Assembly (NCBI GenBank): GCA_024741835.1
Contig: JAENRP010000100.1
Coordinates: 17,591 to 81,590, forward strand
From: Diplocarpon mali
Taxonomy: Eukaryota; Ascomycota; Leotiomycetes; Helotiales; Drepanopezizaceae
Length of the DNA stretch: 64,000 nucleotides
Reading direction: 5' to 3'
In this document: positions 12,577 to 24,960 of the stretch, piece after piece
Layout of the letters: the number at the start of each line of letters is the position of its first letter
Numbering within the stretch: the stretch's first letter is position 1
Notes under the pieces: model-generated
Databases searched by the model: none
The model's input: only the letters and a program-made list of their open reading frames with translations
What the model was told of the DNA's origin: nothing
Translations under genes and position numbers: made by a program

Positions 12577-12578
12577 TA

Positions 12579-13859
12579 CTTCGTACTATGGGTAAATAAT
12601 GTACAATTCTAGGCCGTGCATACTAGATACTTGGCAATGCTGCTTTTACAATTTCCTTAATATTTTATATAGCCTCTTCCTGCTGCGATTATAGCTTTAT
12701 ATCTTTTTAGCATTTTCCTAATTAATTCTCTAATCCTTTTAATTATTATTGATTCTTACGCTTCTTTTATAGCTTTATATAGTCTCTTATAGGATCGATA
12801 AACCTTTAGATATTTACCTTTAATATAATCTTTCATTTTATCCTATACTATCTTAATTAGGTTTAAATTAAGAGAATTCGTAAGCTAAAAGATAGGGGTA
12901 ATCCTAATTGCTTTAAATACCGATTGAGTATATTTAAAAGCGTGCCCTTTTGCATTATCCTATTGGAATTTAAGCTTAGGATATTACTATAGAATCTCTT
13001 AAACCTTTAAGATAATAATTCTAGAGTACGAACCTTTATTTATTATTTCCTAATCCTTTTCTTAAAATAACCCTTAATGCCGACTGTATTTCCTTAATAT
13101 TATTCTTTAAAATATCTATCCGATCTTCCTTTAATATCGATTCTTAATATAATTAAGGTGATATTCTTCTTAAAACCCGATTTCTTATATGATCTATTCC
13201 TTTATATATTTCCTAGGATTAACCTACGTTTCGTCACTTTATAAGATTGAAAACTATTGCTCTTTAATCCAATCCTTATGCTTAAGAGCCTATTAAAGTC
13301 GAGAGATCTGATTCGTATATATAAGGACTAGTTTTCGATAAGCAATTTGTTAAACGAAGCCTTCCTTCTTAAAAGCTATACAAATAGCGTAGAAGCCGAC
13401 GTTTTAATAAAGAATCGAAGGAATATCAGCTTAAGGAGTACGTCGATTTAATCTTAAGGCTATAACTTATTAAATAAGGTATTTTCGTTATAGAGTATTT
13501 AAGTGAGCTTTATAGCCTCGAAGATGATATTAAGGAGTTAATTAAGTCTATAGAGCATATTGAACTTAATATTAAGTAAGGTTCAATTAAAGGGCGATCT
13601 GATCTTAAGTCCAACTGGTATTAAAATAAAGAGTCTAATAGCGTACTCATTTGTTATAAGAGGTCTATTTTATAAGCGTCTTTAGAGTCGGTATACTAAA
13701 TGAAGAATCCATATTAAAAGCGTTGATTTTCAGTATAAAAAGCGGCGAATCGTTATAGATAAATCATTGGCTATACCTCCTATATATAAGCCCTGTTAAT
13801 GGAAACCGGTAGAATTACGCTAAGATAGCACTTGTATATTATTTCGGGCATGTACCAAG
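12579..13859 (-). mobile_element. Tc1/mariner-type DNA transposon, full length
   Basis: The element is 1281 bp, flanked by TA on both sides (12577-12578 and 13860-13861), with imperfect terminal inverted repeats of about 28 bp (CTTCGTACTATGGGTAAATA at the left, the inverse of CTTGGTACATGCCCGAAATA at the right). A TA duplication and a coding length near 1.1 kb are typical of Tc1/mariner. It is strongly AT-rich. A deleted relative lies at 43086-43560. Confidence 0.9.
12650..13720 (-). pseudogene. Tc1/mariner DDE transposase, RIP-inactivated
   Basis: The minus-strand translation shows the second catalytic Asp block as TTCCAATAGGATAATGC (FQ-stop-DN, family FQQDNA) near 12960, the region before the third acidic residue where NSLNLNLIKIV stands for the family's NSPDLNPIE, and a downstream block like DKMKDYIKGKY near 12830. 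An upstream helix-turn-helix-like part spans about 13300-13700. Stops replace Gln and Trp codons (CAG or CAA to TAG or TAA). The protein cannot be made from this copy. Confidence 0.85.
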
Positions 13860-13861
13860 TA

Positions 13862-14705
13862 GAAGTCTAAAGTAACCAGCAAAACTCAAAACAAACATTT
13901 TAGTAATGTTAAGGTTCCAAGACTCGGCTTGTTCCCGCTCTTTTTATTGGAATGGCTGAGACTCCCCCACCTTATGCCAGCAAAGGTGCTAAACAGTGGG
14001 TTTGGGCCTTGAGTGTCCGCGAAATTATAAGAATTTTTGGCAGCGTGAACTCTATACCAACCCGCACATGACCACCAATACTGACCGAGGTAGGAAGTGA
14101 GCATCAGCTACCTTTCTTCGGCTGGGTGTAAATCATGGGGTAAGGCTGCGTCCCTGGAGGCAGAAGAGTTCCTAGAAGTAGCCCCTCAATGAGGCGACGC
14201 GTAATAACCTCTTTCTTGGTTATTAGGGGAGGTTGGTGGTTAGAGAAGCTACTTTTGGCATTGAGTAGGTGGCTAAGGATGGAGATGGTATTATTTCTCT
14301 TCTTTTGGTCACCCCGTAAATACTGGATTGATTGGAATAAAGTAGATTGCTACTCTAATGCTAGGGAGAAAAGAACATTCTCACCCTTCGTAGTAGGTAG
14401 CGAATGTGGGCATTACGTACATTTTGGCTAACTAAAAACTCACCTACCCTAGGAACCAAGGTTCTATGACGGCAGCCTGCTGAGCAAAGGGAGTACCCTG
14501 GTAGCATTTTACACTATGAATGCTTGAAGCCGAAAAGGGCTATCCAGCACGTACCACAGTAGTTTATTGACCGCGGAGAGAACGCAATATAAGATGGCCT
14601 AATATGTCAGTTCGTAAGGTTCAAAGTGTTCGGCTTGCCCGGCTTGCCCGGCTTGCTTTCTCGAACAGTCGGACTCGCGAATTTTGAGAGATTTTCCGCC
14701 TTGAA
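13862..14705. other. Spacer between two transposons, no gene seen
   Basis: GC content is nearer to that of the genic flanks than to the neighbouring transposons. Two short open frames (13886-14104 minus and 14189-14431 plus) have no recognisable domain. A 9-bp repeat, GGCTTGCCC in about 2.8 copies, sits at 14632-14656. Confidence 0.4.
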
Positions 14706-14724
14706 GGCGATCTACTGTGCTCGA
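14706..14724. repeat. Target-site duplication of the LINE, left copy
   Basis: GGCGATCTACTGTGCTCGA matches GGTGATCTACCGTGCTCGA at 42998-43016 except for two C/T differences. The two copies bracket the LINE and all its nested insertions, which fixes the ends of the nest. Confidence 0.85.
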
Positions 14725-14849
14725 TAATGATGATGATAGTCATTTTCGTCCAACAGTAGTAGGCTGGAAGCCTATCACCTGAGCCTCCTAAAGGGTATAA
14801 GGACGTATCTAGCTAGGGTCTTATCTATATATATAGTGCCTTTAGTAGA

Positions 14850-17800
14850 CAATTTCCAGCTCTAATAAGCGCTATGGCCTTAGCTGTTCTTCTTCGCCGA
14901 TCCCTTATATATAGGATAGTGCGCTAGTGTATTTCAAGATAGGTAGGTTTTACTAGTATATATTTATAGTATAGAATTGTACAAATATAAGCCGAAGCTA
15001 TATTCTATATTGCGTGATAGTAAAGAGATGTTCTAGCCTAGTGGCGGTAATAGAGGAAAAGGAAGAGAATGTTTTTAGTATTATTATTATTATTATATCT
15101 ATGCAATTATACAAAGTGAGAAAGCCCTTGAACGCTATAAAGTAATATAAGAAAAAGTTCCCCTAGGACGGTACTACGCTATCTTAAAGAAGGTTTAAAA
15201 ACCTTAAGGGGGATTGTTACCCTCTTAGGCAGATTTTAGAGTAGAACTCTATAAGGTCTAGGTACTGGACAAAGTACTTCGGGTTTCTAAGTAGAATCCT
15301 TAAGTACTCCCTCGTATCCTTTTTATTATAGCCGATCGGTACTAGTAGCTTTATAGGCTAGTGTTTATAAAGCCTCTAGGCCTTCTCGCATATTACTAGG
15401 TGTTTTAATGATTTATTTATATAGTAGGAGCACCTTAAGTTGGCATCCGCGTGTTTGAACTTCAGGTAGTACTACGTAAAGTCCCTATAAGAGGTCCTTA
15501 TCGCAAGGATCTGCTATAGTATCGATCGAGGGAGATTAAGAGTCTCTTACGGTCTGATGTTATATAAGAGTCCTTAGCGTCTATAGTAGGGTAAAAGGGT
15601 CTTTTCCTAAACTGTCTATTAGCTATCGAAAGCCTCCTCTTAGAGTTCTCGATAGGTAGACCTAATGCCACTTACTATAGGCTGGGATGCCTGGCTAGAG
15701 TCCTATGGCTTATAAGAGCTAAAGTCTGCTAGAAGATCCGCGGCCTTGTTTCCTTCGATGCCTATATAGCCTAAAGACCAATGGATAGATATATTATAGA
15801 CTTCTATAGCGTCCTAATACGTATAGAAAGCCTATTATAATAAGGTTAAAGCGTTACTATATAGGCATTAGATTACTAAAGTACTATTAATATATTGCCA
15901 GATCTTTTTATAGTATAGAGCTAGGTCTTATAAGACTCTCTATAATCCTTTCCAAGCGCCAATTGCTTTTGCATTAAAGATGTATAATGTAGTATTGATA
16001 GCTCCTAAGCTAGAGTATACCTGCTTTCTAGCGAAGTATACTATATAGCTATAGCTAACAAACTTGGCCCTATAGTTATATCTTTTAGAGCCGTTTGAGA
16101 ATACTATAACGATATCTAGTAGAAGTTTAGCCTATTACCTTTTGAATGCTATAGCAGCTCTTTCTTTATCTAATCCCTTTATAAGATCTATTCGACACCC
16201 TAGCGAGAAGTATAGTATGCAGAGCTTCTATCTTAAAGCCGCTGGAATGATTTGCCCTAAACGTTATACCTTAGTCTGAAGCACTTGCGGTCTCCTAGCG
16301 TGCTTGCCCTTAGCGATTGTAGGTAGTTGAATCCTCTGTACTAAGGGGTGTCGTTCGTCGACTGTTTGGAGCCGCATTGCAAGGCGGAGCTTGGCTTCTT
16401 TTAAAGCAGCTTCTGCTGATAGGACTGCTGCGTCCTTAAAGAGAGTGACATTCGGTATAGTCCTTTAAGTAGGTAAGACTCCTCTTAGCGCAATTGTAAG
16501 CGCCTTCTCGACTGTCTTAATATATTCGCCGACCTTAGTGCTAACTAGCCTATCCTAATCCGCTCTATTCTCTGCTAATAGCTTTTTCCTCTTACTATAC
16601 TAAGCTTCGGTACTATATAGTAATAAGGGGAGGATATAGGTTATAACGGCCTTATAGAGAGCTAAGGCCGAGGGACTGTGTTTTATATTAGCGAGGTTGC
16701 GTAGGTAATATGCGACCTATCTTGCTTTTGCCGCCTGCTTGTTTACGTATCGCTTGAACTTAAGCTTTCTATTAAACTAGACTCTAAGCTAATAGAAGGT
16801 AGGAACTTCCCTTTCCTTTTCTAATATTATAATTAGGTTGATTGTTAGGTTAGGGTTGACTTTACATACAGGTTATAGCATGCCCTGTTTATTAAATAGA
16901 TGTATTATCTCGAGTTTCTCTAGTGCGAAGAAGACTTTATTATTATTACCCTATTGTAGAATCGTCCTAACGTCTTTCGCAAGCAGTTGTACGTTTTGTA
17001 TTACTAATAGGGAGGCGCGGTATAGGGCGATATCGTTGGCGTAATCGAACGTAAGTAAGGGGTCTATTAGAAGGAGCTCCGCCAAGTATAGCATATAGAG
17101 CACTAGGGAGAGAGGGGATCCTTAGGGTATGCCGCAGTTGATAGTATAGTAGTCCGTAGTCTCGGATTCGAGCCTGACTTATACTTTCCGATCTATAAGG
17201 AAGCTTTATACTAGCTAGATGAGGTTGAGTGGCTAGCCCTATTCTATTATCCTCTTTAGCAGGCGCCGTTTAAGGAGGGCATTAAAGGCCCCTTAGACGT
17301 CTATAGTGATTAAAGTGACCTCTTACCCTTTTGCTAGGTAGTATTCCGTATTATAAGTAAAGCAGGCTATTAGGTCTATTGCTAACCGCTTAGGAAGGGC
17401 GCCTCTATATTAAGGGCTTAGAGTCTCGTAGGTAAGAGCCGTCTATGATATCCGGCTAGCAATGACCCTTTCGAGTCCCTTAGAGACGCAAGAGAGCAAG
17501 GCGATCGGCCTTTATAATCGGGGCGATTCTTTATCCTTCTTATTAACCTTTGATAGCATAGCGACCTTAGCATACTTCTAGGAGCTAGGGAAGTAACTAA
17601 AAGCTATATAAGCGCTAAAGAGAGCATATATAGGGCCTTAGATATAACTCTAGCAGGCCTTAAGCAGCTGTACTATAACCTTATCTATGCTTAAGGAGGT
17701 ACTAGAGACCCCTATTATATGCCTCTTAACCTCCTTAATCGATATAGTATTATCCTAGGGCAAGCTAGCAGTGCTTATCCATTGTATAAGTGGATCTTCT

Positions 17801-18643
17801 GGCAAGTTATCCTTCGAGCTGAATCTGTCTAATACCTTAGTATGCAAAGCCTTAGCCTTTTCTAATGTGTCCTCTACCATTTATCCCCTAATATTTAAAG
17901 GTAGGGCCTTGATATTTAGGACTATCTTATACCAAGCGACGACCTTATATAGAGCTATATTATTATAAATGTTATTTAAAACCGACTTCTAGTACTCGGC
18001 CTTGGCTTTCCGCACCTCCTTATAGAAGTGCCTAGTCTTATCTATAGCTCCTCTGCTAGTGCCGAAGCTCTCTAATCGTACAAGTAAGAGCAGGTGTTCC
18101 CGCCTAGTATTCTACACTTCCTCTATCTACTATAGAGCTGACTTAGCTATATCCTAGTTAGGCTTGCCTACTATCTCGATAGCAGTATGAAAGACTAAGC
18201 TAAGAGCTTCTACTAGAATATCTATTTATACGATTGAGGTAATACTCTAAGGGTCCGGTAGTTGCTATATTCCAGCTTCTATTAGGCTTGAGAATCGTAG
18301 GAGCTATACCTTAGGGACCTAGTACTTGAATTGCTTTAAAGGTACGTTGCCCTGGCTAAGGATGATCGAGACTTGCATTCTATAGTCAAAGCTATAGGAG
18401 AGTTCTAGTACAACGGTTGTACTTGCCCTAGGAATGTTTAAGAAAGTCAAATCTAGTACGTATTTGTAGTCTTAGGTTGCTACGCTAGGTTCTTTAATAA
18501 AGTCCATCCAACTGCATCTAAACCACTCTGCTAGCTCCGCTCCCCTTGAGAAGGGGGCTATCCTTAGCTTAAAGGTATTATACTGTACGTTAAAGTCTCC
18601 TCCTACTAGACATTTCTCTAGCGGAGTTAATATAGTAATATAT
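14850..18643 (-). pseudogene. LINE ORF2, 3' part: endonuclease end, RT, RNase H
   Basis: Read on the minus strand from 18643: GGDFNVQYNTF near 18590 (endonuclease core), KLRIAPFSRGAELAEWF, the RT segment with RRPIALLSCVSKGLERV at about 17530-17470, and the catalytic region FDYANDIALY near 17031-17060, where the family has FADD. RNase H follows with a DGS block near 16080, a HWSLGYIGIEGNKAADLLA segment near 15780-15720, and a tail ending near 14870. TAG/TAA stops sit at Gln/Trp positions. A dead copy. Confidence 0.85.
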
Positions 18644-18835
18644 TGAGCTTAAGTGAGTCGGCGCAGTAGGTAATGGAAACTTCTAGAGGTCGATAGTCGA
18701 TATATTAGTAAGAGTTAGGGAAGGAAGGTTACCCCTTTCTTTCTTATAGCTATATACGTATTAATATCCTACTGACTAAGCAGTAGGGTTATATGATAAT
18801 ACATTGGAGTGATAGCTATATCACCTATCTTAATA
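18644..18835 (-). repeat. Copia LTR (3' LTR of the minus-strand element)
   Basis: 192 bp, starting TGAGCTTAAGTGAGTCGGCG and ending TAATA, where the partner has CAACA. It differs from the copy at 24439-24630 mainly by C/T and G/A changes. Confidence 0.9.
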
Positions 18836-18973
18836 CCTCTATTTAGACCTTACTCTGATTGACCTGCAGTTGGGAAAATAACAACTATCCTTTTGCGCTA
18901 ATCTAACTCTTAGGTATCTCTTTAAATTAAAAATAATTAATTAATAGTAACCTCTATTGAAATCACCAATCCT

Positions 18974-19062
18974 ACTTGCGGGGTAGGACTGGGAGTTAAA
19001 TTTCCTAAAAGATGTTCCTTTATAAGACTACGTGACCTAACTCGCGGGGCAGGCCTAGGAGT
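18974..19062. repeat. Two 23-nt hairpin repeats at the copia 3' end
   Basis: Copies at 18974-18996 (ACTTGCGGGGTAGGACTGGGAGT) and 19040-19062 (ACTCGCGGGGCAGGCCTAGGAGT), 66 nt apart, so in the same frame. In the element's direction they read LTPSPTPQV and TTPRPAPRV. They lie just downstream of the RNase H end (VVGA-like). Confidence 0.8.
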
Positions 19063-22000
19063 CGTCCTTGAGCCTGCTAAGCCCCTACTATCTTCTGCAA
19101 CCTTAGTATATCTTTAAATGCTTCGAACTTTGCAACCGTCTCTAGTGGCTTTGTAAATCCATCTGCTACTATTCGATCGGTTAGGATATAGGTGATTGAT
19201 AACTTATTCTTTATAATAAGGTCGCAGATAAAGTGGTAAGCAATATTGATATATTTCGATCGCTTATGCAAGTGTGGATTCTTTATAAGTGCAATCGCCC
19301 TTATATTATCTACTTAAAGATTAATATAGTTCCTATCTTATTTAATATACTTAGCGAAACCTATATCTTTTAGAACTTAAGCGATCTATAATCCTTACTT
19401 GCAATTTGACGATATTGATATATATTCGGCCTTAGTACTTGCAGTAGCTATTGATTTCTGCTTCCTACTTCCCTATAACATAAGTCTGCTATATAGTACT
19501 GCTACGCTTCCAGATATACTTTTCCGACCTTTTATATTTGCCTAGTCGGAATCGGTATATACCTTAAGCTTTGCGCTTATATATTTTATTAGTCTGTATC
19601 TTACCTTTTATATGATTATCGATTGAAGGTATCTTTTAAGTCGCTTAACTGCATTCTTGTATCGAATCGTTAGATCCTTTAGGTTTTGACTAAGTTGCTT
19701 AGTAACAAAGGCGATATCTGGTCTTATATATACTATAGTATATATAATCGCTCTAATATCCTATTAGTACTTCTTTAGATCTTCTCTTTGCTTATTTTCA
19801 TTAGTAGGCTCCAACTTATTATACTTTCCTTCGATTGGAGTACGCTTTAGCTTAAAGTTAGGAGTATAAGTAGAGAGTCCTATTCGGTCTAGGATCTTCT
19901 TAATATATTGCTCTTAATCTAACCAGAGTTCTCGAGTGGAGCGGTTCCTTATGACGCGGATGCTGAGGATCTTATAAATTCCCCCTAGATCCTTAGTATT
20001 AAAACGTTTCCAAATTGTTATAAAGAACCAATCCAATTAAGTAGTTGTTTTCGCAGCTATAGTAATATTATTAATATATAGTAGCAACTTGATTCTACGC
20101 TTAGTATAGGTAAATAGACAAGGGTTAGCTAGGCTTTAAACGAATCCCATTTCTACTAAAGCAGAGCTATATAAGAGGTTCTAATCATAGGCTGATTATT
20201 TAAGCCCGTAGATACTACGGAGTATATAAAAAGAGTAGCTAGCGCGTATAGGAATACCATTAGGTTAGGAGAGAAAAATCCGTTCCTTTATAGTCGCTTT
20301 AGTGAATGCATTTTTAATATCATACTATCTGCATTTAAGGTCCTTAGCGGCTACTATTACTATGAATATGCAAAGGGTATCTATGCGAACTATTAGCGCG
20401 AACGTATTAAAGTAGTCTTCTCCATACTATTAGGAGAAGCCCTTAGCTATAAGCCTTGCTTTATAACGCTTTAGGGTTCTATCTACATATATCTTAATTA
20501 TAAAGACCCACTTTATTAATACTAGGTTCACGTCCTTTAGCATCGGTTCCTCTATCTATATGCCATTTGCAATAAGAGAGCTTATCTCCTCTTAAATTGC
20601 CTTACTCTATACTGCTCTATTTTTCAAATCGTTAATAGCTTTATCGTACGTCTTTAGAAGAGAGATTTTCATTATCCCTTTAGCAGCTAGGAATGCATTA
20701 TCTTCGTCGAAGCTCTATTGAAGTTTGAGCTCGTAGATCTTATACGCTATTATAGCCTAAATACGCTTAGACTCGCGTTCGTCTAAGGTATCTTCTAGTT
20801 CTAGGTTTCTATTCCTCTTTAAGGACGTAAGTTCGGCTGTAGGTTCTATAGGCTTATCATTTAGGGAACCGCTTTCTAGTGGTAGAGGCTTATCGTTACT
20901 TATACCTATTTTAGGAATATCCTTTACTATAGGTGCTTTAATTAAAGGGATAACGATATTAAAGTTGTTTTATACTTTAGGCAGTTTGCAAACAATAGGA
21001 ATAGTCTATTCGGCCTTTGGGCGACTAGTAGGTCGTTGATCAGCGGGTGCGCTTAATATACCCGAGCTTAAAGAGAGGGGTTATTAGTTCGGCTTGATAG
21101 TATTACTATTAAGTAGTATACCTTACGAATCTCTAGGTATATAGAGCTTTAAGGATAGCTCCCTCCTATTTCGAGATTTATTAAACTCAACTATCGAGGA
21201 TATGATTACTTGCCCTAAGTCTAGTATATATACTATCTATTGCTTTATTATCTATTTAATATACTTAACAAATATATACTCTTTACCTTAATCTATTAGC
21301 TTCTTGCTTTTTATACCCGCGGGCCAGGACTTCGGGCTAATATAGGAGTAGCAGACGCTTTTAAAGACGCAGATATAGTCTAGGCTTGGTTTCTATCCGA
21401 AATATGCCTTATATAGTAATATTTAAGTGCTATTGACTATTGGCCTACTACTTATTCTATTTCGCAAGTATGCGTCTGCCTTAACTGCAAGGTCCTAGAA
21501 TTCTAATAGTAAGTTAGCATCTTATAGTAGAGCGCAATAATTAGTCTCTATTTGCTAGATGCTTCACTTAGCGATGCCATTCTAGTAGGAACCTTTATAT
21601 ATTATAGTTAGTTTGTAATAAACTCCTTATTTTGCCTATTTGTTAAGCTTTACCCTAATCTTTAATACATTATCAGACCTAATAGTTATTAGCTTTAACT
21701 AGGTCTAGCGTTCCTCTATCACTTTCCAAGTTTCCAGCTTTTCTATAAGCTTAGATTTGGTCCTAGCGCAAATGGTCCATATCTACTAAGTAGAGTTATC
21801 TACTATTTAAGAAAATCAATTATTTCCTCTAATTAAGGTTATAAATGGTTTAGCAGTATTGATGGATATTAGCGTTAGTATCGAATCTTTCTATAGACTA
21901 AGCTTAGTTTGCGTCCGATTTCGAAGTTTTATTAGCTTGCAAATTCGGCATACTAGGCGATCTTTCGGTACTTAGATCTTCCGTTTTAGGGTTAAGACCT

Positions 22001-24100
22001 TATATAGGCCCTTTAATTTCTCTAGTCCTAAATACGCGAATCTTCTATATATTAGCTGATACCTTAATAGGCTTTTAGCTTCTAATAGCTTTAGTAGCCT
22101 ATTGTCAGTCGATACTTCGTCGTTAGCAGCTAGAAAGGACTAGTGATAGCAGTTCGAGGTTTTGCCATTTTCTAGTTGAGAGCCCGGCTTAGGAGTCGTT
22201 TTTAGTAAAACCGCAAGATCTACTTGCAGTCTTAGCTTAGGAGTCGATTTCCTAGAATTTGCAGAATCTACTCGTAGTCTTAGCCTAGGAATCATTTCTA
22301 CCAAATTCACTTATGATCCTAGCTTAAGAGTCATCTTTAAAGACACCTTGCAATCTACTTATAGTCTTAGCTTAGGAGTCATTTTCGCGAATTTTACTTA
22401 TGATCCTAGCTTAAGAGTCCATCCATTCTCCCTATCCTCGCTTAATTGTATTAAGGCAGAGAGTGCACTTTCTTTAAAGGAACCCACTTATAGGTCTAGC
22501 CTAAGAGTCAATTTCTATAATATTACCTTTAAGATAATATAAAGTCTATCTTTGATTTTAGCCTTAAAGATCACTTTATAGTTATTATTTATAAACTATA
22601 TAAATTGATTATTGAAAACTCTTATATAATTCAATTCTATATAGATCTTGCAACTAGATAAGAGATTAATGCCTAGGCTAAGCATAAGGAGAACATTTTA
22701 CAAAAGGAAAGAAACGCTAGCGACATTTATCTCTACTATACCTATTGAGTCTATATATAACCTTCTACTACTAACCTTAATAGAGCGCCTTTTTATTTTA
22801 ATAAGCAGGCCTTTAAATAGGTAGGGTTTATTAATCATATATGCTATATAACTAGTATTACTATACCAGTCGGATTCAAGGATCTTACGGAGATCGGCTT
22901 TTAAAACGTAGGCATCTTTATTATAATTATCATCTAAATCATTAGAAGTGGATTTAGGTTCAGATAACCTACTATTATTATTAGAGGTATCTGCTGAAGT
23001 TCTGGCTAAATAGCCTTTTCCTTTGCCTTTCCTTAATAGTTGCGGCCTTTAGTAGGATAAGGGCAGTTTACTTCTTAACTTCTGCTTCGATTGCTTTTTA
23101 ATATTAAAGCTAGCGATTATATTAATCAGTTGCCTTCTAACTTCACAATTAGTAATATTATAAGCACTATTATAGAAGTAGCATCCCCGATAAGCTCGAG
23201 GGCTTATCCTACGCTCCTTCCTCTTCTTGGGCTTATCTTTGCCCTATAACGCGGCATTTGCCGATTTAGAGTATCCTTTAAGGTCTTGCTCAATAGTTCG
23301 AAGGAGGTCGATCTTCTTATAGATCTTAAGGTTGGGTTAGACGAGAAGAGATTATTTTGCGATAGCAAACTTAAGAGGGAGGCTATTAAGTAGGAAATTA
23401 AAAAGCTAAGTTTCCTTAAAAGTTATAGCTATCCTAGGATCTATAGCTCTTACTCTCCTCCTCGCTTTATATAGTATAGATTAAGCAGAGTCTATATTTA
23501 TATTTATATCCTTACTATCTTTATCTTTTCTATATTGAAATGAAGTGATCTGCTATAGTAGATGCTAAGTATTAAGGGCAGTTGTCTGAGAGTATTTTAC
23601 CTTTAAAGTATCTTATCTTATCTTTACATTATTATAAATTCGAATAAAATCTCAGTCTTTGTCGCTTAAACCTCTATTGATCTTAAGCTTGCATTTGGCT
23701 AAGGCCAGCCTATACTCCTTCTCCTTTTCTACATTTAAAATCTGCCTTTAGGATTCTCGGTTATTATCTACTAAAGCTCTTAAGCTAAGCTTATTTAGTA
23801 TATTTGGCAAATCCTTAGCAGTTGTATTAGCTATTAAAGTGGAAGTAGACGAATCGGTAGAGGGAGTATAAGGGGCTATTCTTGCGTATTTAACAAATGT
23901 CTTTTGAATCGCTATTTCGATGCCTTTGCTCTTGAAGTAAAGCTCTAAATCGTCGAACTATTGTTGCTAGTTCTTTCGAAAGAGTTAGAGGTCTTTAAGC
24001 CTAGTATTTCGATCGGAATCGGAAGCTATTGCTGTTTCGAATAGAATTGCATTTAAAATCAAATAAATTAAATGGTTAAGGGCACTCCTCCTATCGAAAA
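19060..24100 (-). pseudogene. Ty1/copia gag-pol polyprotein, RIP-damaged
   Basis: Minus strand. The zinc-knuckle region is near 23180 (CYFYNSAYNITNC). Integrase core includes KPFITLIR and RSDNVLKIRVKLN (about 21850-21650) and TNYCALLxDANLLLEFWDLA (about 21550-21480). Reverse transcriptase has YINNITIAAKTT near 20045-20085, where the family has YVDD. RNase H ends with HKRSKYINIAYHFICDLI (19270-19215) and TDRIVADGFTKPLETV. Many Gln/Trp stops and Asp to Asn changes in the active site show it is inactive. Confidence 0.85.
22174..22508. repeat. Array of seven 23-nt hairpin repeats in copia
   Basis: Copies start at 22174, 22222, 22270, 22309, 22357, 22396 and 22486. Every interval (48, 48, 39, 48, 39, 90) is a multiple of 3. 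In the polyprotein frame each reads as a variant of TPKLRLQV. The array lies upstream of the integrase core, in the protease-integrase linker. Spacers of 16-67 nt are unrelated in part, so this is not a simple tandem duplication. Confidence 0.85.
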
Positions 24101-24438
24101 GTCGAAATGATTAAATAGCAGGTATTATAGAAGTATTAAATAGGAAGGAAGTCCTCTTATTAAAAAGGGTTTTTAGGTTATAACGCAGGGAATTATACCT
24201 CTTATAAAACATAGTAAAGCAAGGAATCATACCTCTTGCAGTACCAAAGGGGTTATAAAGTAAGGAATCATACCTCTTGCAATATAGGTTAGCTGAATAG
24301 GGAATCACACCTCCTATTCGCCGATTGCTTGCCTCTTACTATAAGTCTCGTTCAACTTCCTACTAATAGTTATAGCGCAAGTGCTTTTTAAAAGAAGTTA
24401 ATAATCTATTATCGGTCTATCTAGGGCTTATAACCTAT

Positions 24439-24630
24439 TGAGCTTAAGTGAGTCGGCGTAGTAAGTAATAGAAACTTCTAAAGGTCGATAGTCGATATAT
24501 TAATAAGAGTTAAGGAAGGAAGGTTACCCCTTTCTTTCCTATAGCTATATACATATTAATATCCTACTGACTAAGCAGTAGGGTTATATGATAATACATC
24601 GGAGTGATAGCTGTATCACCTATCTCAACA
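24439..24630 (-). repeat. Copia LTR (5' LTR of the minus-strand element)
   Basis: 192 bp, TGAGCTTAAG...CTATCTCAACA on the + strand. Just inside it (about 24415-24438) the minus strand reads AGGTTATAAGCCCTAG, a candidate primer-binding site. Confidence 0.9.
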
Positions 24631-24960
24631 TAATATAATCTATCACCTTATTTGTAAGTGGTTGTCGGTATATATTGAGTATAGCATAGCCGTTAACGTT
24701 AAGCCAGAGGAGGTCTCGGCTTTAGAGTGGCCGTCGCTATTAGATCTTAAGGGAGGCCCCTTTACGGACGTACGTGAGTACTCAGGGCCTATCTGCGGTA
24801 CTGTTCTAACTGTCTATAGGTATAAACAACTGGTATCTAGGGTGTATTTTTATTATAGTATCCCTATTCGTCTAAGGCTCTTAGATATATATAATATCGA
24901 TTCTCTATTTATAAGCCATACTAAGGAGCGCATTATAGCCTAAGCCTTTGCCTATATTCG
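24631..24960 (-). pseudogene. LINE ORF2 start: endonuclease domain, 5' part
   Basis: The minus-strand translation includes an EPxTNRDTIIKIHPRYQLF-like stretch near 24870-24810 (family: LQEPW...) and LTNKVIDYI just before the copia insertion, continuing as ITILTPLEKCLVGGDFNV at 18643. It is an apurinic-type endonuclease fragment. The small + strand open frame at 24662-24943 is its antisense. Confidence 0.7.

Larger units (their letters stand above)
18644..24630 (-). mobile_element. Ty1/copia LTR retrotransposon
   Basis: Length 5987 bp, with two 192-bp LTRs in direct orientation. It sits in the endonuclease domain of the LINE; removing it rejoins the LINE reading frame. The polyprotein is on the minus strand in copia order (gag with zinc-knuckle region, protease, integrase, RT, RNase H). 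It carries nine copies of the 23-nt hairpin repeat, seven in one array. Flanks are too AT-rich (TAATA-like on both sides) to name the 5-bp target duplication with certainty. Confidence 0.88.

Noticed and set aside
21315..21337. ACCCGCGGGCCAGGACTTCGGGC, looking like another copy of the 23-nt hairpin repeat
   Set aside because: It falls in the copia integrase C-terminal region, where the family itself codes a similar peptide (PKS-PAG then KKL), and its ends do not match the ACT...AGT rule. Counted as ordinary coding sequence.
22174..22508. Regularly spaced short palindromic repeats resembling a CRISPR array
   Set aside because: The host is a eukaryote, repeats vary by transitions, spacers are 16-67 nt and in coding frame, and no cas genes are present.
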